Shown in pieces: positions 1 to 12,152 of a stretch of 64,000 bases of DNA (position 1 is its first letter; the number at the start of each line of letters is the position of its first letter). The position numbers and the translations under genes are program-made. This stretch comes from Henckelia pumila (lineage: Eukaryota > Streptophyta > Magnoliopsida > Lamiales > Gesneriaceae): positions 7,812,001-7,876,000 of the forward strand of contig NW_027331831.1 in NCBI RefSeq assembly GCF_033568475.1, given 5' to 3'. Below the pieces are notes generated by a model. The model saw only the letters and a list, made by a program, of their open reading frames with translations, made no database searches and was not told where the DNA came from.

Positions 1-960
1 AATTTACAATATCATTACTAACTGCTCAAGTCATGATAAATCTTGAAACATTCGAATTTATAATAGATCAAATTCTATATGCAAATTTCAACCACAATCC
101 TTCGATTGTTTTCAATCTGTACAAGTTCAATGTGTACTATCCTATGCTATATAGTACAATTGTATTCATCATTCCAAAAATTTCACCACACGATCAAATA
201 ATTAATAAACTAAAAATTCAAGTTTCGTTATTATTTATATCTTTCAAATAAAATCTGAAGCTCCCAACAAAAAATCCTAAACCCAAGTTTCGAGCACTTA
301 CTTTTGAAGAAAATTAACACAGTCAATGCTTATTTCACAAGTATATAAAACTTTATTGCACGAATTAATTATTATAATATATATTTTTTTAGATTTCAAA
401 AATATATATATTTATTTTAAAATATTTTTAAAAAACCACCACACTATTATTTTTTATAATGAGATATAAGCATTACTTGTGATACGATCTGCCCGTATAT
501 AAAATATTTTATTTAATGATATTATATAAATTTATTAAAATATTGTGCATATATACATATATTGAGTTAATAAATTTTAACTCAACAAACTTAATTTAGA
601 TAATTTTACAACTTCTTTTAACTAAAATTTTTTAATATCATTCATCTATCACATATAGTTCTAATTCTCGTAAGACATTTTAAATAAAATTGTTGTTTCA
701 GTTTTTTTAAAAATATATTGATTGAATTGTCATTCATTAGTAATATTGCACATATAAATATTTTATTTATTGTGTTTTTAAGAGAATTTTGATACAATGA
801 TTTTAAAGTTAAAATAAAAAATACAAATTGTGGCTACATCCTATATATTGTAAATTCAGCTTTATTAATTTCAACAAAATATTATGTTCTAATCATATCA
901 ATTGCATTAATATTAATATTTTTTATTTGTCCACTCAAAATCAAACTAAATAAAGTCACA
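1..960. other. AT-rich intergenic spacer
   Basis: No gene is supported here. The stretch is strongly AT-rich with runs of A, T and TA, has stops in all frames, and shows no homology to a protein family I recognise. A 72-codon frame at 33-251 has the composition of random AT-rich DNA. Confidence 0.6.
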
Positions 961-1250
961 TAAATTAAATGAACATATTCGTGAGCCTTCGAAACGAGCC
1001 AAACTCAAGTTGGAGCTCGCGAGCCTCCTAAACGAGTCGATCCCGAGCTCGAACTCCTAAGCTTATTAACAAACATGTTCGCGAGCTCACGAGCCGAATA
1101 TTCTTAAGTTCAAGCTTGACTCGTGAAAATTGTCGAGATCAAAATCAAGCTCGGGCTCGGCTCGATAAGCTTACCGAACGAGTTTTCTACCGAGCCAAGC
1201 TCTGAATAGCTCACGAACCATTCGGTTCGTTTACATCCCTAACTGCGAAC
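960..1250. repeat. GAGCTCG-rich dispersed repeat
   Basis: A GC-richer island in AT-rich DNA, built from repeated GAGCTCG, GAGCC and CTCGAGC-like words. On the minus strand it opens with a GGGATGTAAACGAACCGA-like word near 1245. Blocks of this style (a host-insertion flank followed by GAGCCGAGCTCGAG strings) are common dispersed non-coding repeats in eudicot genomes. A much weaker piece of the same theme occurs in intron 2 of the kinase gene (about 23200-23340). No coding potential is seen. The element class is not determined. Confidence 0.4.
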
Positions 1251-1320
1251 AAGAACCCAAACTATAAATAATCATGAACAAATTTCATATCTTAATTATT
1301 TTATTAACTATTACGACACA

Positions 1321-3177
1321 TGTTTTGGAACACGTTCTTGGATCAGTCAGATGTGATACCCGTAGCAGCGGAAGTTTAAAATTTTTATTTTCTGATCTGG
1401 AACGATTCCAGATCATGGATATCAAATCCTAACGATTAAAACAAACAAGTAAAATAAAACAGAATTAAATTTTACCTCTCAAGTCTTAACTTGAGGTTAT
1501 GGACTCCAACAAAAAATTCTGCTCTTCTTGTATATCCCAGGAACTGATAACTCGCTCGATCAACTCCTGAATCAGGTCCACGAACAGAATTCTTAATCCC
1601 TCTGTGTCAGACTGCACTAGAAAGTCTATCAGAAGTTTCTACGAAGAGAATTAACAGATTTGATCTGTTAAATTAGACTGCAAATTTCGAAAACTGCGGT
1701 CTGAATTTTCAAAAATAGAGGAGAAAGGGGGCGGCCAACCCTAGAGAGAAAACTCTAGGATTTTCGAAAATTATGAATGCCTATGTGTAATTTCTGTACT
1801 GCTATAACTTATTTATAATGTGGGCTGCTAACAGCTTAAGGCCCATTAGTCATAAGTTCAAGTCTGAAAAGCAAAACCCGCATGTTCAGAAATTAATATA
1901 AAATTCATCGTGACTCAAATTGATAAACCAATTTAACCAATGTGTACAGAAACCTTTTCTGCATATTTTAAAGTCAAGATAAATTTTCTAAATCCGAATT
2001 TAGTAATTTCCAAAAATGGCATCCCTATGTCATTTTAGGAAATCTCACTCCCTCTACTCTTTAATAAGAAGTCCTACTTCTCATTTGCTAAATTTAACCC
2101 ATTACATTTAATTATCTCAACGGGGATTAGAAATCTATTATTTGTGTAACCCTCAATGGTTCAGGGATACAGCTAGCCGTGGGCCCACAACTCCTTGTGA
2201 CTCGGAACAACAATTTTCGACTTACCCATCGAATCATGGTAAGAGCGCCTAGCAACATCGCCCCATGATTTCCTAGGTATCACTGATAGTGCATGCAAGA
2301 ACCAATGGGTTTTGGTTAGCGTACAGTACGGTTCCTTCATCCATATATCCCAATCGAATCAACTACCATTGGTATATTGAGAGTCGTTCGAGATTCGATA
2401 ACTATGCAATACATCTTGAAGATCAAATAGTGACATCACATGTGCAACTAGGAAACCAAGTAACTTAAAACACATCATGTACTCTGGCCAGAGATTTGTC
2501 ATACTAATATCTCCTCAGATCGCATAGGATATCCACACTCGCAAGCGTGTGGTGAATCCTTGACAACAAAGCATCGACTCCTATATGTGTCGTAACTGTA
2601 CCCAATCTCGACACCTGTTGACCCTCATAGAGTCGATAAATGAGTCAAAGTACAGTACTAGCATATATAGTCTCCATGATGTTTCAAGTAGTTAGGACTA
2701 ATGGTGTACAACCAAAACCGCGGACTTATCCACTCAATTAGTGAAAACCACTTGAAAAGTCCGAATATGGTAGTTCGATCATCTATCAAATGAATATCCA
2801 TTTGCATGCTTCGAACATCTCTATGTTCCATACCAATGAAACGTGGTACTTGGCATCGCAAATGCTAGTTTCAATCTCGAGCGATCCTTATCCTTATTTG
2901 CGGACGGCTCAATTGACTAGAAACTGTTTAGAATATACAGTGATTATAAGATGCGTTTCATGATAGTCATTCAAATCTACTATCACATCTTGCATGCACT
3001 CTAGTATATTCAAGGTCTTTATCTAAACATCGTATAGTACGTCACAACATAATAATATGATAAAAGATAAAGTAAATGCCAATATAAAGTGTAAATTATA
3101 TTAAACAAAGATTGTTTATAAATAGAGTCATAAAGGCCTTTAGCCACAAGTTGGCTAACAGGGCACCCACTCTTTCA
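1321..3177 (-). repeat. Copia-1 3' LTR (left copy)
   Basis: Starts TGTTTTGGAACACG and ends ACTCTTTCA, so it has the expected TG...CA ends. It matches 8814-10660 along its whole length, for example the GATCAGTCAGATGTGATACC block at 1339 and 8826. Because the element is read on the minus strand, this is the downstream LTR. The open frame at 2658-2861 recurs at 10141-10344 in the other LTR and is not a gene. Confidence 0.88.
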
Positions 3178-3192
3178 GTCTCTCACTTGACC
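3178..3192 (-). other. Copia-1 polypurine tract
   Basis: On the minus strand a purine-rich AAGTGAGAGAC lies directly before the 3' LTR. This is the place and composition expected for the plus-strand priming site of reverse transcription. It follows within a few bases of the end of the RNase H reading frame. Confidence 0.55.
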
Positions 3193-4585
3193 TAAAGCCA
3201 ACTAGTCATACTACGTAGTCCCGTTGTTTCGCGATGTTTGTCAAATAATGGTCCTGGCAAGGGCTTAGTAAGTGGATCAGGGATATTGTATGCAGAGGCC
3301 ACTCTCTCGACAGTGATGTCTCCTCTTTCCACGATCTCCCGGATGATGTGGTATTTCCTCAGTATGTACTTGGATCTTTGATGAGACATTGGTTCCTTTG
3401 CCTGAGCAACGGCACCAGTGTTGTCACAGTACACCGGGACTGTACCAACAGCTTCAGGAATGACCCCCAACTCTTGGACAAAATTCCTCATCCAAACGGC
3501 CTCTTTAGTAGCAACTGATGCTGCAATGTATTCTGCTTCAGCGGTGGAATCCGTTGTGGTGTCCTGCTTGGAACTCTTCCATGAGACAGCACCGCCATTG
3601 AGCATGAATACAAATCCAGAGGTTGATTTCGAGTCATCCACGTTGCTTTGGAAGCTAGAGTCGGTATAGCCTTCCAATTTCAATTCTCTTCCCCCATAAA
3701 CCATGAATATATTCTTAGTCCTTCTCAAGTACTTAAGAATATCCTTCACAGCTTTCCAATGCATTTGACCGGGGTTGGCCTGATATCTGCTCGTGACACT
3801 CAGAGCAAAGGCTACATCCGGTCTGGTAGATATCATCCCATACATGATACTACCTATGGCTGACGCATATGGTACGTGTGTCATTTTCTCTATTTCTTCG
3901 TCAGTCTTTGGAGACATTGACTTGGATAGAGAAACTCCATGGCACATAGGTAGATGTCCTCTCTTAGACTCATCCATAGAAAACCTTTTCAATATGGTGT
4001 CGATGTAGGTTGCTTGAATGAGTCCTATCATTCTCTTAGATCTATCTCTATAGATCTGTATTCCTAGAATATAGGACGCCTCACCCAAGTCCTTCATCGA
4101 GAATCTACCTGACAACCATATCTTTGTTGACTGCAACATCCCTACATCATTCCCAATGAGTAGGATGTCATCAACATAAAGCACTAAGAATGTCACAGCA
4201 TCATTAACCACTTTCTTGTACACGCACGGTTCCTCCGGATTCTTGATGAAACCAAAGTTCTTTATGCCTGTTTGAGACCATAAATTGATCTCTGAAGCTT
4301 GCATACCTTATGCTCGCTTCCCATGGATGTGAATCCCTCGGGCTGCATCATATAGATCTCTTTCTTAATGTTTCTATTAAGAAATGCAGTCTTCACATCC
4401 ATTTGTCATATCTCATAGTCATACCATGCTTCTATGGAAATTAAGATTCTTATGGACTTGAACGTTGCAACTAGTGAAAAAGTTTCATCATAGCCAACAC
4501 CTTGTCTTTGTGTATAACCTTTTGCGACCAATCGTGCCTTGTAGATCAGCACCTTACCATCAGGCCCAAGTTTTCTCTTGTAGAT
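3192..4585 (-). pseudogene. Copia-1 reverse transcriptase and RNase H, broken
   Basis: The 370-codon open part (4304-3192) holds the second half of a Copia reverse transcriptase with the YVDDILL catalytic box, the LGEASYILG region, the SRPDVAFALS-like block, then RNase H with DSTAEAEYIA and CDNTGA. The first half of the reverse transcriptase (4585-4305) can still be read as YKARLVAKGYTQ and QMDVKTAF, but it carries an in-frame TGA at 4406-4408 (a Trp position) and loses frame near 4270, where about a dozen residues after the YGLKQA block are missing. It is a nonfunctional remnant. The tail ends normally at a stop immediately before the purine tract. Confidence 0.88.
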
Positions 4586-5640
4586 TCATTTAGACCCTAT
4601 AGGAACAATTCCATTGGGAGGATCTACTAAAGACCAAACTTGGTTTGCATGCATGGAGTCTATTTCAGACTGCATGGCTTTAAGCCATAAATTCGAATCG
4701 TCATCAGAAATTGCCTCCTTGAAGTTTCTTGGATCACATCCAACGATGGGATCACTTTGATCCCCTTCAAGTAGGAGATTAAGTCGATCAGGAGGTCTAG
4801 AAATCCTTTCGGATCTTCTACGAGGTGGCCTGTCAATTATTGGTTCCTGAGGTGTGAGGTTGCTATTTTGTATCTCAGGTTCTTCTCGAACTTCTTTGAG
4901 TTCCATCATTTTGCCTTTTCTATCAAGTAAGAATTCCTTCTCAAGGAAGGTGGCATTCCTAGAAACAAACACTTTTATCTCAGTAGGATGATAGAAATAA
5001 TATCCGATCGAATTCTTCGGATACCCTACAAAATAACATAAAGTGGATCGATTATCCAACTTGTCTCCCACTGTCTGCTTCACGTAAGCAGGACATCCCC
5101 AAATCCTCAAGTACAAATACTTAGGAGTTTTGCCAGTCCATAATTCATATGGTGTTTTGTTCACTGCTTTAGTGTGGACATTGTTCAACAATAATACCGC
5201 CGTTTCAAGTGCATAACCCCAAAACGAGGGTGGGAGCTCAGTGAAGCTCATCATAGATCGAACCATGTCCAACAGAGTTCGATTACGACGCTCTGCTACA
5301 CCATTAAGTTGAGGTGTGGCAGGAGGAGTCCACTGAGAAAGAATTCCATTTTCTTTCAGATAGTCCAAAAACTCGGTACTTAAGTATTCACCGCCTCGAT
5401 CAAATCAAAGTGCTTTAATACTTTTACCTAGCTGGTTTTCTACTTCATTCTTGAATTCTTTGAACCTTTCAAACGATTCAGATTTATATTTCATTAAATA
5501 TAAATACCCATCAGTAAAGGTAATAAAGTAGGTGTGACCATATTAAGTACCAATACTAAATGGGCCACAAACATTTGTATGGATCAAATCCAATAGATTT
5601 TGACTACGCTCAGGCTTTCCCTTAAAAGGTGTTTTAGTCA
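4586..5640 (-). pseudogene. Copia-1 integrase remnant
   Basis: The open part 5368-4586 contains the end of the integrase core (the TPQLNGVAERRNRTLLDMVR block with the catalytic Glu) and the Copia integrase C-terminal region up to the start of the reverse transcriptase. Upstream, the first part of the core (5640-5369) is readable but interrupted by TAA at 5543-5545 and TGA at 5405-5407. A frameshift in an A-run near 5640 separates it from the GAG-pre-integrase frame. A further stop at 4586-4588 closes the open part. Nonfunctional. Confidence 0.85.
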
Positions 5641-6248
5641 TTTTTTTCTTTCAGACAGGACTCACAAGTAGGTAGAGAGTTTATATCTGACGAATCAAAC
5701 ATTCCCTCTCCCACTAGCTTGTTCATCCTTCGTGAGGAAATATGACCTAGCCTAGCATGCCAAAGGTTTGCCGGGTTTTGACTATCATTTTTTCTTTTAA
5801 TTGTTGTTGCCGGTTTATCAACATAATTAACTGGTACGTCTTTCAATTTTAAGTTATATATATTGTTTTCAAGTTGTCCACATCCAATTAAACATTTATT
5901 CTTGTAAATATTGCAAATCTCATTCACAAAATTGCAAGAAAAACCATCTCTATCAAGTATAGAAACAGAAATAATGTTTTTAACCAAATCTGACACAAAT
6001 AAAACATCTCTCAAAATTAACTTAAAATTGTTCTGCAGAATTAAATAAACGTCTCCCACAGCTTTGGCTTCAACTCTAGAACCATTTCCGAGCCTCAACT
6101 GGGTCTCACCCATCCTAAACTTACGACTTCTTGTCATCACCTGCAAGTCATTGCAAATGTGAGATCCACATTCGATATCCAATACCCAAGAAGTAGTATT
6201 AAGTGAAACATTTATTTCAATATAAAACATACCCTTTGCAGTTCGCAA
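5634..6248 (-). pseudogene. Copia-1 protease and GAG-pre-integrase domain
   Basis: A 204-codon open segment in the same frame as gag. It starts with the aspartic protease region (SWVLDIECGSHIC). The catalytic Asp-Thr/Ser-Gly triad has become Asp-Ile-Glu, so the protease is inactivated. The end is a GAG-pre-integrase domain (NLWHARLGHISSRRM, then the CESCLK zinc-type cysteines). The frame ends where an extra A in an A-run shifts it relative to the integrase. Confidence 0.85.
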
Positions 6249-7088
6249 CTGCTCGAGATATTCTTTGCAGTTACGTTTTCAATGATCGGGTTTCTTGCAG
6301 TGATGGCAAACATCTTCATATTTGTTCACGTTTGAAGCCTTTGTCTTGTTCTTTTTCTTGGGTCCAGTTTTCTTGGGTGGGGCAGAACGTTTCTTACCCT
6401 TTGCACTTGGTCCCTTCTTAGAGTTAGAAGAGGAGCCTACCAGGAGTACCGGTTTATCCTTCTTTAATGTGGCCTCATAAGTGACAAGCATATTGACCAT
6501 CTCTTCAAGGGTGGCCTCTATCTTGTTCATATTGAAGTTCATCACAAAATTGTCAAACGACGAAGGAAGAGAGAGAAGTAATAAGTCCGCATTCAGTTCG
6601 TGCTCCAATGTCAAATCGAGTGTTACCAACTTTTCAATGAGCCCAATCATGTGTACCACATGCTCACGGACCGAAGTCCCATCTCGCATGCGGCATGTCA
6701 TGAGCTCTTTGACAGTGGCATACCTCTCGGATCTCCACTGAGCTCCAAAAAGTTCCTTGAGGGTCTTGTGAATGTCAGCAACATTCACTGCATCCTCAAA
6801 TCGCCTCTGAAGTTCATCAGACATCGAAGCCTGCATGTAGCATTTGGCCTTGATATCATGGTCCCACCATTTATCAAGTTTGGCCAACTCTTTCGGACTC
6901 ACATTAGTCGGGGCTTCCTTCGGAGGAGACTTTTCTAACACGTAGAAAACATTTTCCGAACATAGAACAATCTTTAACTTACGGAACCATTCCGTATAGT
7001 TAGCGTCAGTCAGTTTGTTTTGTTCGAGAATAGAGAATAGTGGATTGCGCGAATTCATCATAATGAAATACTGAAAAGAAACAGACAA
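6240..7088 (-). pseudogene. Copia-1 gag (UBN2-type capsid plus zinc knuckle)
   Basis: A 269-codon open frame with the Copia capsid domain (Retrotran_gag_2/UBN2 type: LTDANYTEWFRKLKIVL at the start, LPSSFDNFVMNF in the middle), a Lys-rich linker and a CCHC knuckle. The knuckle reads CHHCKKPDH, then TGA at 6279-6281, then KRNC, so a single nonsense codon, most simply a former Trp TGG, sits inside it. The likely true start is one of the two adjacent Met codons about 11 residues into the frame. The frame continues unshifted into the protease region. Confidence 0.87.
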
Positions 7089-8593
7089 TAATCAGTGATT
7101 GTTTAACTAATTTACTAAGACATAAAATAAGGCGAGATTAATTTTATGAATTACACTCCCACTATTTTAACGATTTCACCACCCTCTAGTGAAAACGAGA
7201 AACTGGTTTTCTTAGTGGGAACATGGAGTCCAATTGACAAATCATAGTCCCAAATAATATCAGCCAACCATAATTTTCAAAAGGTAGAGCCCAATTGCTT
7301 CCAAAACAACCCCCATGTTTTTTACCTCATGTCCAATAAGAGCCCAAAAATATGACGCCGTTTATTGTGACATGTCAAGATAACCCACCAATATTAAGTT
7401 GTGATGGACGGTCGCCGTATGGATCCCCCAATAATATGAGCTGATCCCACGGGAGTTCCACCCAACTTACAACATGTGTCAATCCAATGTACAACTTTTC
7501 GACGAACGGGCCCTCCAATAATATGAGACGGACCATGCCCGCGGGTAGCATCTCATGCATTGATCGTTGATGGAAGGTATGAACATTTAAACAATATTTA
7601 AATTCCCTTTTGTTAATCTTGATATCAATTTTAAATCATATTTAAAATGAGAGATTTTAATTTTGAAAAATTTGTCTCATCATTTAAAAATTTGTATGCT
7701 TGCGGGATTCATGCAATTTAGTCTAAACAAGCATACAACAATAATATCAAATATTATATATAAAGGATGATCGATGCCTAGATCTACTCAACCCGTGGTT
7801 GCCAATCACGAGTCTAAGTCCAATCCTAGGTGATATGCAAGTATGCAATGCAATCCTATTACATTCATCTTCCAATTTACATTTTTTCGGTCTTTATTGT
7901 CTGTTGGGCCCACCATTGTCTTCAAATCTTTATCTCCCACTAAGTCTAATAAATTTACAATAAATTTCGATGACAAGTAAGGGTATACATATTTAAGGGT
8001 GGGAACGAGCCATGAACCAGGCCCACTTTTATTACAAATGATAAATCAAATTGGGTCATAAATCAAGCCCATTAATAAATCCAATAGTAATAATAAAAAC
8101 CAAATGTAAACGACCTAACATACACCTAAAAACTTGGTCATGGCAATCGATCATCCTTTTATCCAATTATTTAATTCAATTAAATGATTGAATAACATGC
8201 AATTCAAAGTGGCAATAATTGTAAATAGACAAAATCATATTTCATACATAAAATCTTATTTTATATACAAAATCATATTTTATCTAGTTTATCCATAAAA
8301 TCATATTTTATATATAAAATTGAATTTCATATATAAAATCATATTTTATAATCAATTGTACCAAAATAATTAAATTTAAAAAATTTTAATTTATTGGATT
8401 AAATTTATAAATTTCCAAAATTCAAAATTTATCCAAAAATTAATTTTCTTAAAATTTTGGGCTCAAACAATTTTGACTCATTACCTCGTGGAACAACTGA
8501 AACAATTTTCAATTCGAGCCAAAAACTGGGCCCAATAACAATTAACGGGCCAAAAGTCAAAATTTCAAAAAAAAAATAAAATTATAATTTTCC
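7089..8593 (-). other. Copia-1 untranslated leader
   Basis: Between gag and the primer binding site, about 1.5 kb of AT-rich sequence without coding potential. It includes short repeated ATAAAATCATATTTTAT words around 8240-8350. It is the 5' leader of the element's genomic RNA as read on the minus strand. Confidence 0.6.
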
Positions 8594-8699
8594 TAGGCTG
8601 CCCGGAACGATCCCGGGAAGCCCCCGACCATCGGGGGCCCAGCCCCGCTTCTAGGCCGCAGAGTGCGGCCAAGCTGCGCGCAGGGCAACGGGCTGCCCC
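8594..8699 (-). other. GC-rich palindrome cluster in the Copia-1 leader
   Basis: An approximately 106-base GC-rich island in otherwise AT-rich DNA. It contains five palindromes or stem-loops in a row: CCCGG/CCGGG at 8601-8617, a 7-bp stem CCCCCGA/TCGGGGG at 8621-8637, a 7-bp stem GGCCGCA/TGCGGCC at 8654-8670, the perfect 10-mer CTGCGCGCAG at 8674-8683, and GGGCA/TGCCC at 8683-8698. It lies about 100 bases inside the primer binding site, where retroelement packaging and dimerisation signals usually sit. That role is inference. Confidence 0.6.
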
Positions 8700-8793
8700 A
8701 AAAATTTTTTTTTTTTCGTTTTATTTTTTCTGAAAAATCGAGGCTTTGTACAATCGAAAAATTTTAATCGTTTGATCTGAGAACAACCTGTCT

Positions 8794-8812
8794 CTGACGC
8801 CACTGTTGGAAC
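8794..8812 (-). other. Copia-1 primer binding site
   Basis: On the minus strand TGGCGTCAGAGACAGG starts two bases inside the 5' LTR. It resembles the initiator-Met-tRNA type site of plant Copia elements (TGGTATCAGAGC) with a few changes. The SIRE-like element at 59311 has the same TGGCGTCAGAGAC opening. Confidence 0.6.
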
Positions 8813-8813
8813 A

Positions 8814-10660
8814 CATTCTCGGATCAGTCAGATGTGATACCCGTAGCAGTGAAAGTTTAAAAATTTTATTTTCTGATCTGGAACGATTCCAGATCATGGG
8901 TATCAAATCATAATGATTAAAACAAACAAGTAAAAAAAAACAGAATTAAATTTTACCTCTCAAGTCTTAACTTGAGGTTATGGACTCCAACAGAAAATTT
9001 TGCTCTTCTTGTATATTCCAGGAACTGATGACTCGCTCGATCAACTCCTGAATCAGGTCCACGAACAGAATTCTTAATCCCTCTGACAGACTGCACTAGA
9101 AAGTCTATCAAAAGTTTCTACGAAGAGAATTAACAGATTTAATCTGTTAAATCAGACTGCAAATTTCGAAAACTGCAGTCTGAATTTTTGAAAATAGAGG
9201 AGAAAAGGGGCGGCCAACCCTAGAGAGAAAACTCTAGGATTTTCGAAAATTATGAATGCCTATGTGTAATTTCTATACTACTATAACTAATTTATAATGT
9301 GGGCTGCTAACAGCTTAGGACCCATTAGTCATAAGTTCAAGCCTAACAAGCAAAGCCCGCATGTTCAGAAATTAATATAAAATTTATCGTGACTCAAATT
9401 GATAAACCAATTTCACCAATGTGTACAAAATCCTTTTCTGCATATTTTAAATTCAAGATAAATTTTCTGAATCCGGATTCAGTGATTTCCAAAAATGGCA
9501 TCCCTATGTCATTTTAGGAAATCTCATTCCCTCTACTCTTTAATAAGAAGCCCTACTTCTCATTTGCTAAATTTAACCCATTAAATTTAATTATCTCAAC
9601 GGGGATTAGAAATTTATTACTTGTGTAACCCTCAATGGTTCAGTGATACAGCTAGCCGTGGGCCCACAACTCCTTGTGACTCGGAACAACAATTTTCGAC
9701 TTACCCATCGAATCATGATAAGAGCGCCTAGCAACATCGCCCCATGATTCCCTAGGTATCACTGATAGTGCCTGCAAGAACCAGTAGGTTTTGGTTAGCG
9801 TACAGTACGGTCCCTTCATCCATATATCCCGATCGAATCAACAACCATTGGTATATTGAGAATCGTTCGAGATTCGATAACTATGCAATACATCTTGAAG
9901 ATCAAATAGTGACATCTCATATGCAACTAGGAAACCAAGTAACCTAAAGCACATTATGTACTCTGGCCAGAGATTTGTCATACTAATATCTCCTCAGATC
10001 GCATAGGATATCCATACTCGCAAGCGTGTGGTGAATCCTTGACAACAAAGCATCGACTCCTATATGTGTCATAACTGTACCCAATCTCGACACCTGTTGA
10101 CCCTCATAGAGTCGGTAAACGAGTCAAAGTACAGTACTAGCTAGCATATATAGTCTCCATGATGTTTCAAGTAGTAAGGACTAATGGTGTACAACCAAAA
10201 CCGCGAACTTATCCACTCAATTAGTGAAAACCACTTGGAAAGTCCGAATAGGGTAGTTCGATCATCCATCAAATGAATATCCATTTGCATGCTTCGAACA
10301 TCTTTATGTTTCATACCAATGAAACGTGGTACTTGGCATCGCAAATGCTAGTCTCAATCTCGAGCGATCCTTATCCTTATTTGCGGACGGCTCAATTTAC
10401 TAGGAACTGTTTAGAATATACGGTGATTATAAGATGTGTTTCATGATAGTCATTCAAATCTACTATCACATCTTGCATGCACTCTAGTATATTCAAGGTC
10501 TTTATCTAAACATCGTATAGTACGTCACAACATAATAATATGATAAAAGATAAAGTAAATGCCAATATAAAGTGTAAATTATATTAAACAAAGATTGTTT
10601 ACAAATAGAGTCATAAAGGCCCTTGGCCACAAGTTGGCTAACAGGGCACCCACTCTTTCA
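8814..10660 (-). repeat. Copia-1 5' LTR (right copy)
   Basis: Starts TGTTGGAACACATTC and ends CACTCTTTCA. It is collinear with 1321-3177, with scattered substitutions and a few small indels. As the element is read on the minus strand this copy carries the element's promoter and is followed by the primer binding site. Confidence 0.88.
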
Positions 10661-11375
10661 ACGTGGATCACTTTATTTTACTTACAACAAAGGTGATAAT
10701 TAAATGTGAAAATAGAATGTGTAAAATTGTAACAAAATCAGTTCCCCTCTATACTGTAGTGTTGGGGAAAGAAAAAAGAAAAAATGTTATATGTATAATT
10801 AGGGTTATAAATTGGGTTACAAAATACTTTTGAAATTACAAAATTATTCCTTAATCTTATTTGAAAAAAATCTTTAAAAATTACATTTAAAGATAATTTT
10901 GTAATTTCGAATGTAATTTATAACCTAATATGTAAATATTTCTACATGCATGTAGCATGATAAAAGAAAAAGAAAAAAAGTGTACCACGTCAACTTGTGA
11001 TGCGGCCCACTAATTGCTGCAAATTGGGTGTGGACTGTGCGGGCTCTACTCAAAGAAAGCCTATTACTCTCCAGTCTTCCCCAAGAAATTAAGTGGCACC
11101 GGCCCATGCCTGCCTATTTGAAATATTAAAAAAAAAAAAAAGGAAAATTGATTTGTAAAATAACACATGCAACTTCTACGGACGTTCCGGCTGGATTGAA
11201 TATCTATTGATCGAGTTTTTTCTATGCTGGATGCATGCTTTTCGATCGTGTGGCTTCTATGATGGAGATTGGATGCCTCTCTAAACCATTTGCGATCGGA
11301 TGTTGATGCGGGCTGTGAACGGGAGATTTCAAATTAAAGGATGCGTTTTGGGGTAAAGACTAGCTTGTTTTATTA
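10661..11375. other. Intergenic spacer
   Basis: No gene is supported. The stretch is AT-rich with a short GC-richer patch near 10990-11110 that encodes nothing recognisable. Confidence 0.5.
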
Positions 11376-12149
11376 GAGCAACTCCAACCGTCCTCCATTT
11401 TAGAGAATTTCTCCAAAATGGAGGATGGTTTGGCCTCCAACCGTACTCTATTTGCATCCTCAATTTTGGAGGATGTTACAGCGATCCTCCATATTTGGAG
11501 GATCACATTCAAATGGAGTATGGTTTTGAAGGATGGCATATTTACGAAAATGTCATCCTTCAAAATTATTATTTAAACCTTTTAAATGATTAGTTTATTT
11601 TTTGGTCCTTATTTCAAATTATTTTATATTATTTTCAGTTTTTATATTAATATTAGCGGGTTAATTGGTCCAATTTTTACTAATTTGAGTGTTCTCCCAT
11701 TTTTAATTCGATCCATTTTATTTTTAAAATTAATTTCAGTGTTTCATTTTTTTAGTTTAGTTAAAATTTATTTGATTTTTTTTAATTTTTAATAAATTAA
11801 TTGTAATTTTATTATTTTTAAATAACATTAAATGGAAATAATGAACAAGGTTATTAAAAAAACGAGTCGCGTAAATTTTTATTTTTTAATATGTTTAACA
11901 TTATAATACATAATTATTAATATATTACACGATTTTTATTTTAACCATATCGAATTAATACAGTTGAAAAATATATTATGTAATTATTTTATTATATATA
12001 TATGTTTTAAAAGAAAAAGAATAAAAAAATGGAGTATTTGGTAATATTAGGAGGATATGGGTTGGAGAAGTTTTTTGAAAATAGAGATCAAGTATCTCTA
12101 TTTTAGAGGATAGATGATGAAATTTAGAGGATATGAATTGGAGATGGTC
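11376..12149. mobile_element. Tourist/Harbinger-type MITE, copy 1
   Basis: Terminal inverted repeats GAGCAACTCCAACC (left) and TTGGAGATGGTC (right; reverse complement GACCATCTCCAA) are flanked by the trinucleotide TTA on both sides (11373-11375 and 12150-12152). This is the target duplication expected for PIF/Harbinger transposons. The inside is AT-rich without coding potential and is homologous to the next element, sharing for example a TTTTTTGGTCCTT block and the GGAGGAT words. Confidence 0.75.
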
Positions 12150-12152
12150 TTA

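Larger units (their letters stand above)
1321..10660 (-). mobile_element. Decayed Copia LTR retrotransposon (Copia-1)
   Basis: A complete but dead Ty1/copia element read on the minus strand. It has two LTRs of about 1.85 kb (1321-3177 and 8814-10660), a primer binding site just inside the right LTR, a purine tract just inside the left LTR, and between them the order gag, protease, GAG-pre-integrase, integrase, reverse transcriptase, RNase H. This order is diagnostic of Copia. The LTR length and the UBN2-type gag fit the Tork/Angela group, but that lineage is inference. Several nonsense codons and at least two frameshifts interrupt gag-pol. The two LTRs differ by roughly 4-6 % in the parts I aligned by eye, so insertion is not recent. 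Flanks ACACA (left) and ACGTG (right) do not form a clean target duplication. Confidence 0.9.

Noticed and set aside
2658..2861. 67-codon frame repeated at 10141-10344
   Set aside because: Both lie in the LTRs of Copia-1 and differ as LTR copies do. There is no sign of selection on protein.
1316..10665. A target duplication for Copia-1 (ACACA versus ACGTG)
   Set aside because: Only two of five bases agree, so I do not claim one. One end may be mutated or the flanks rearranged.
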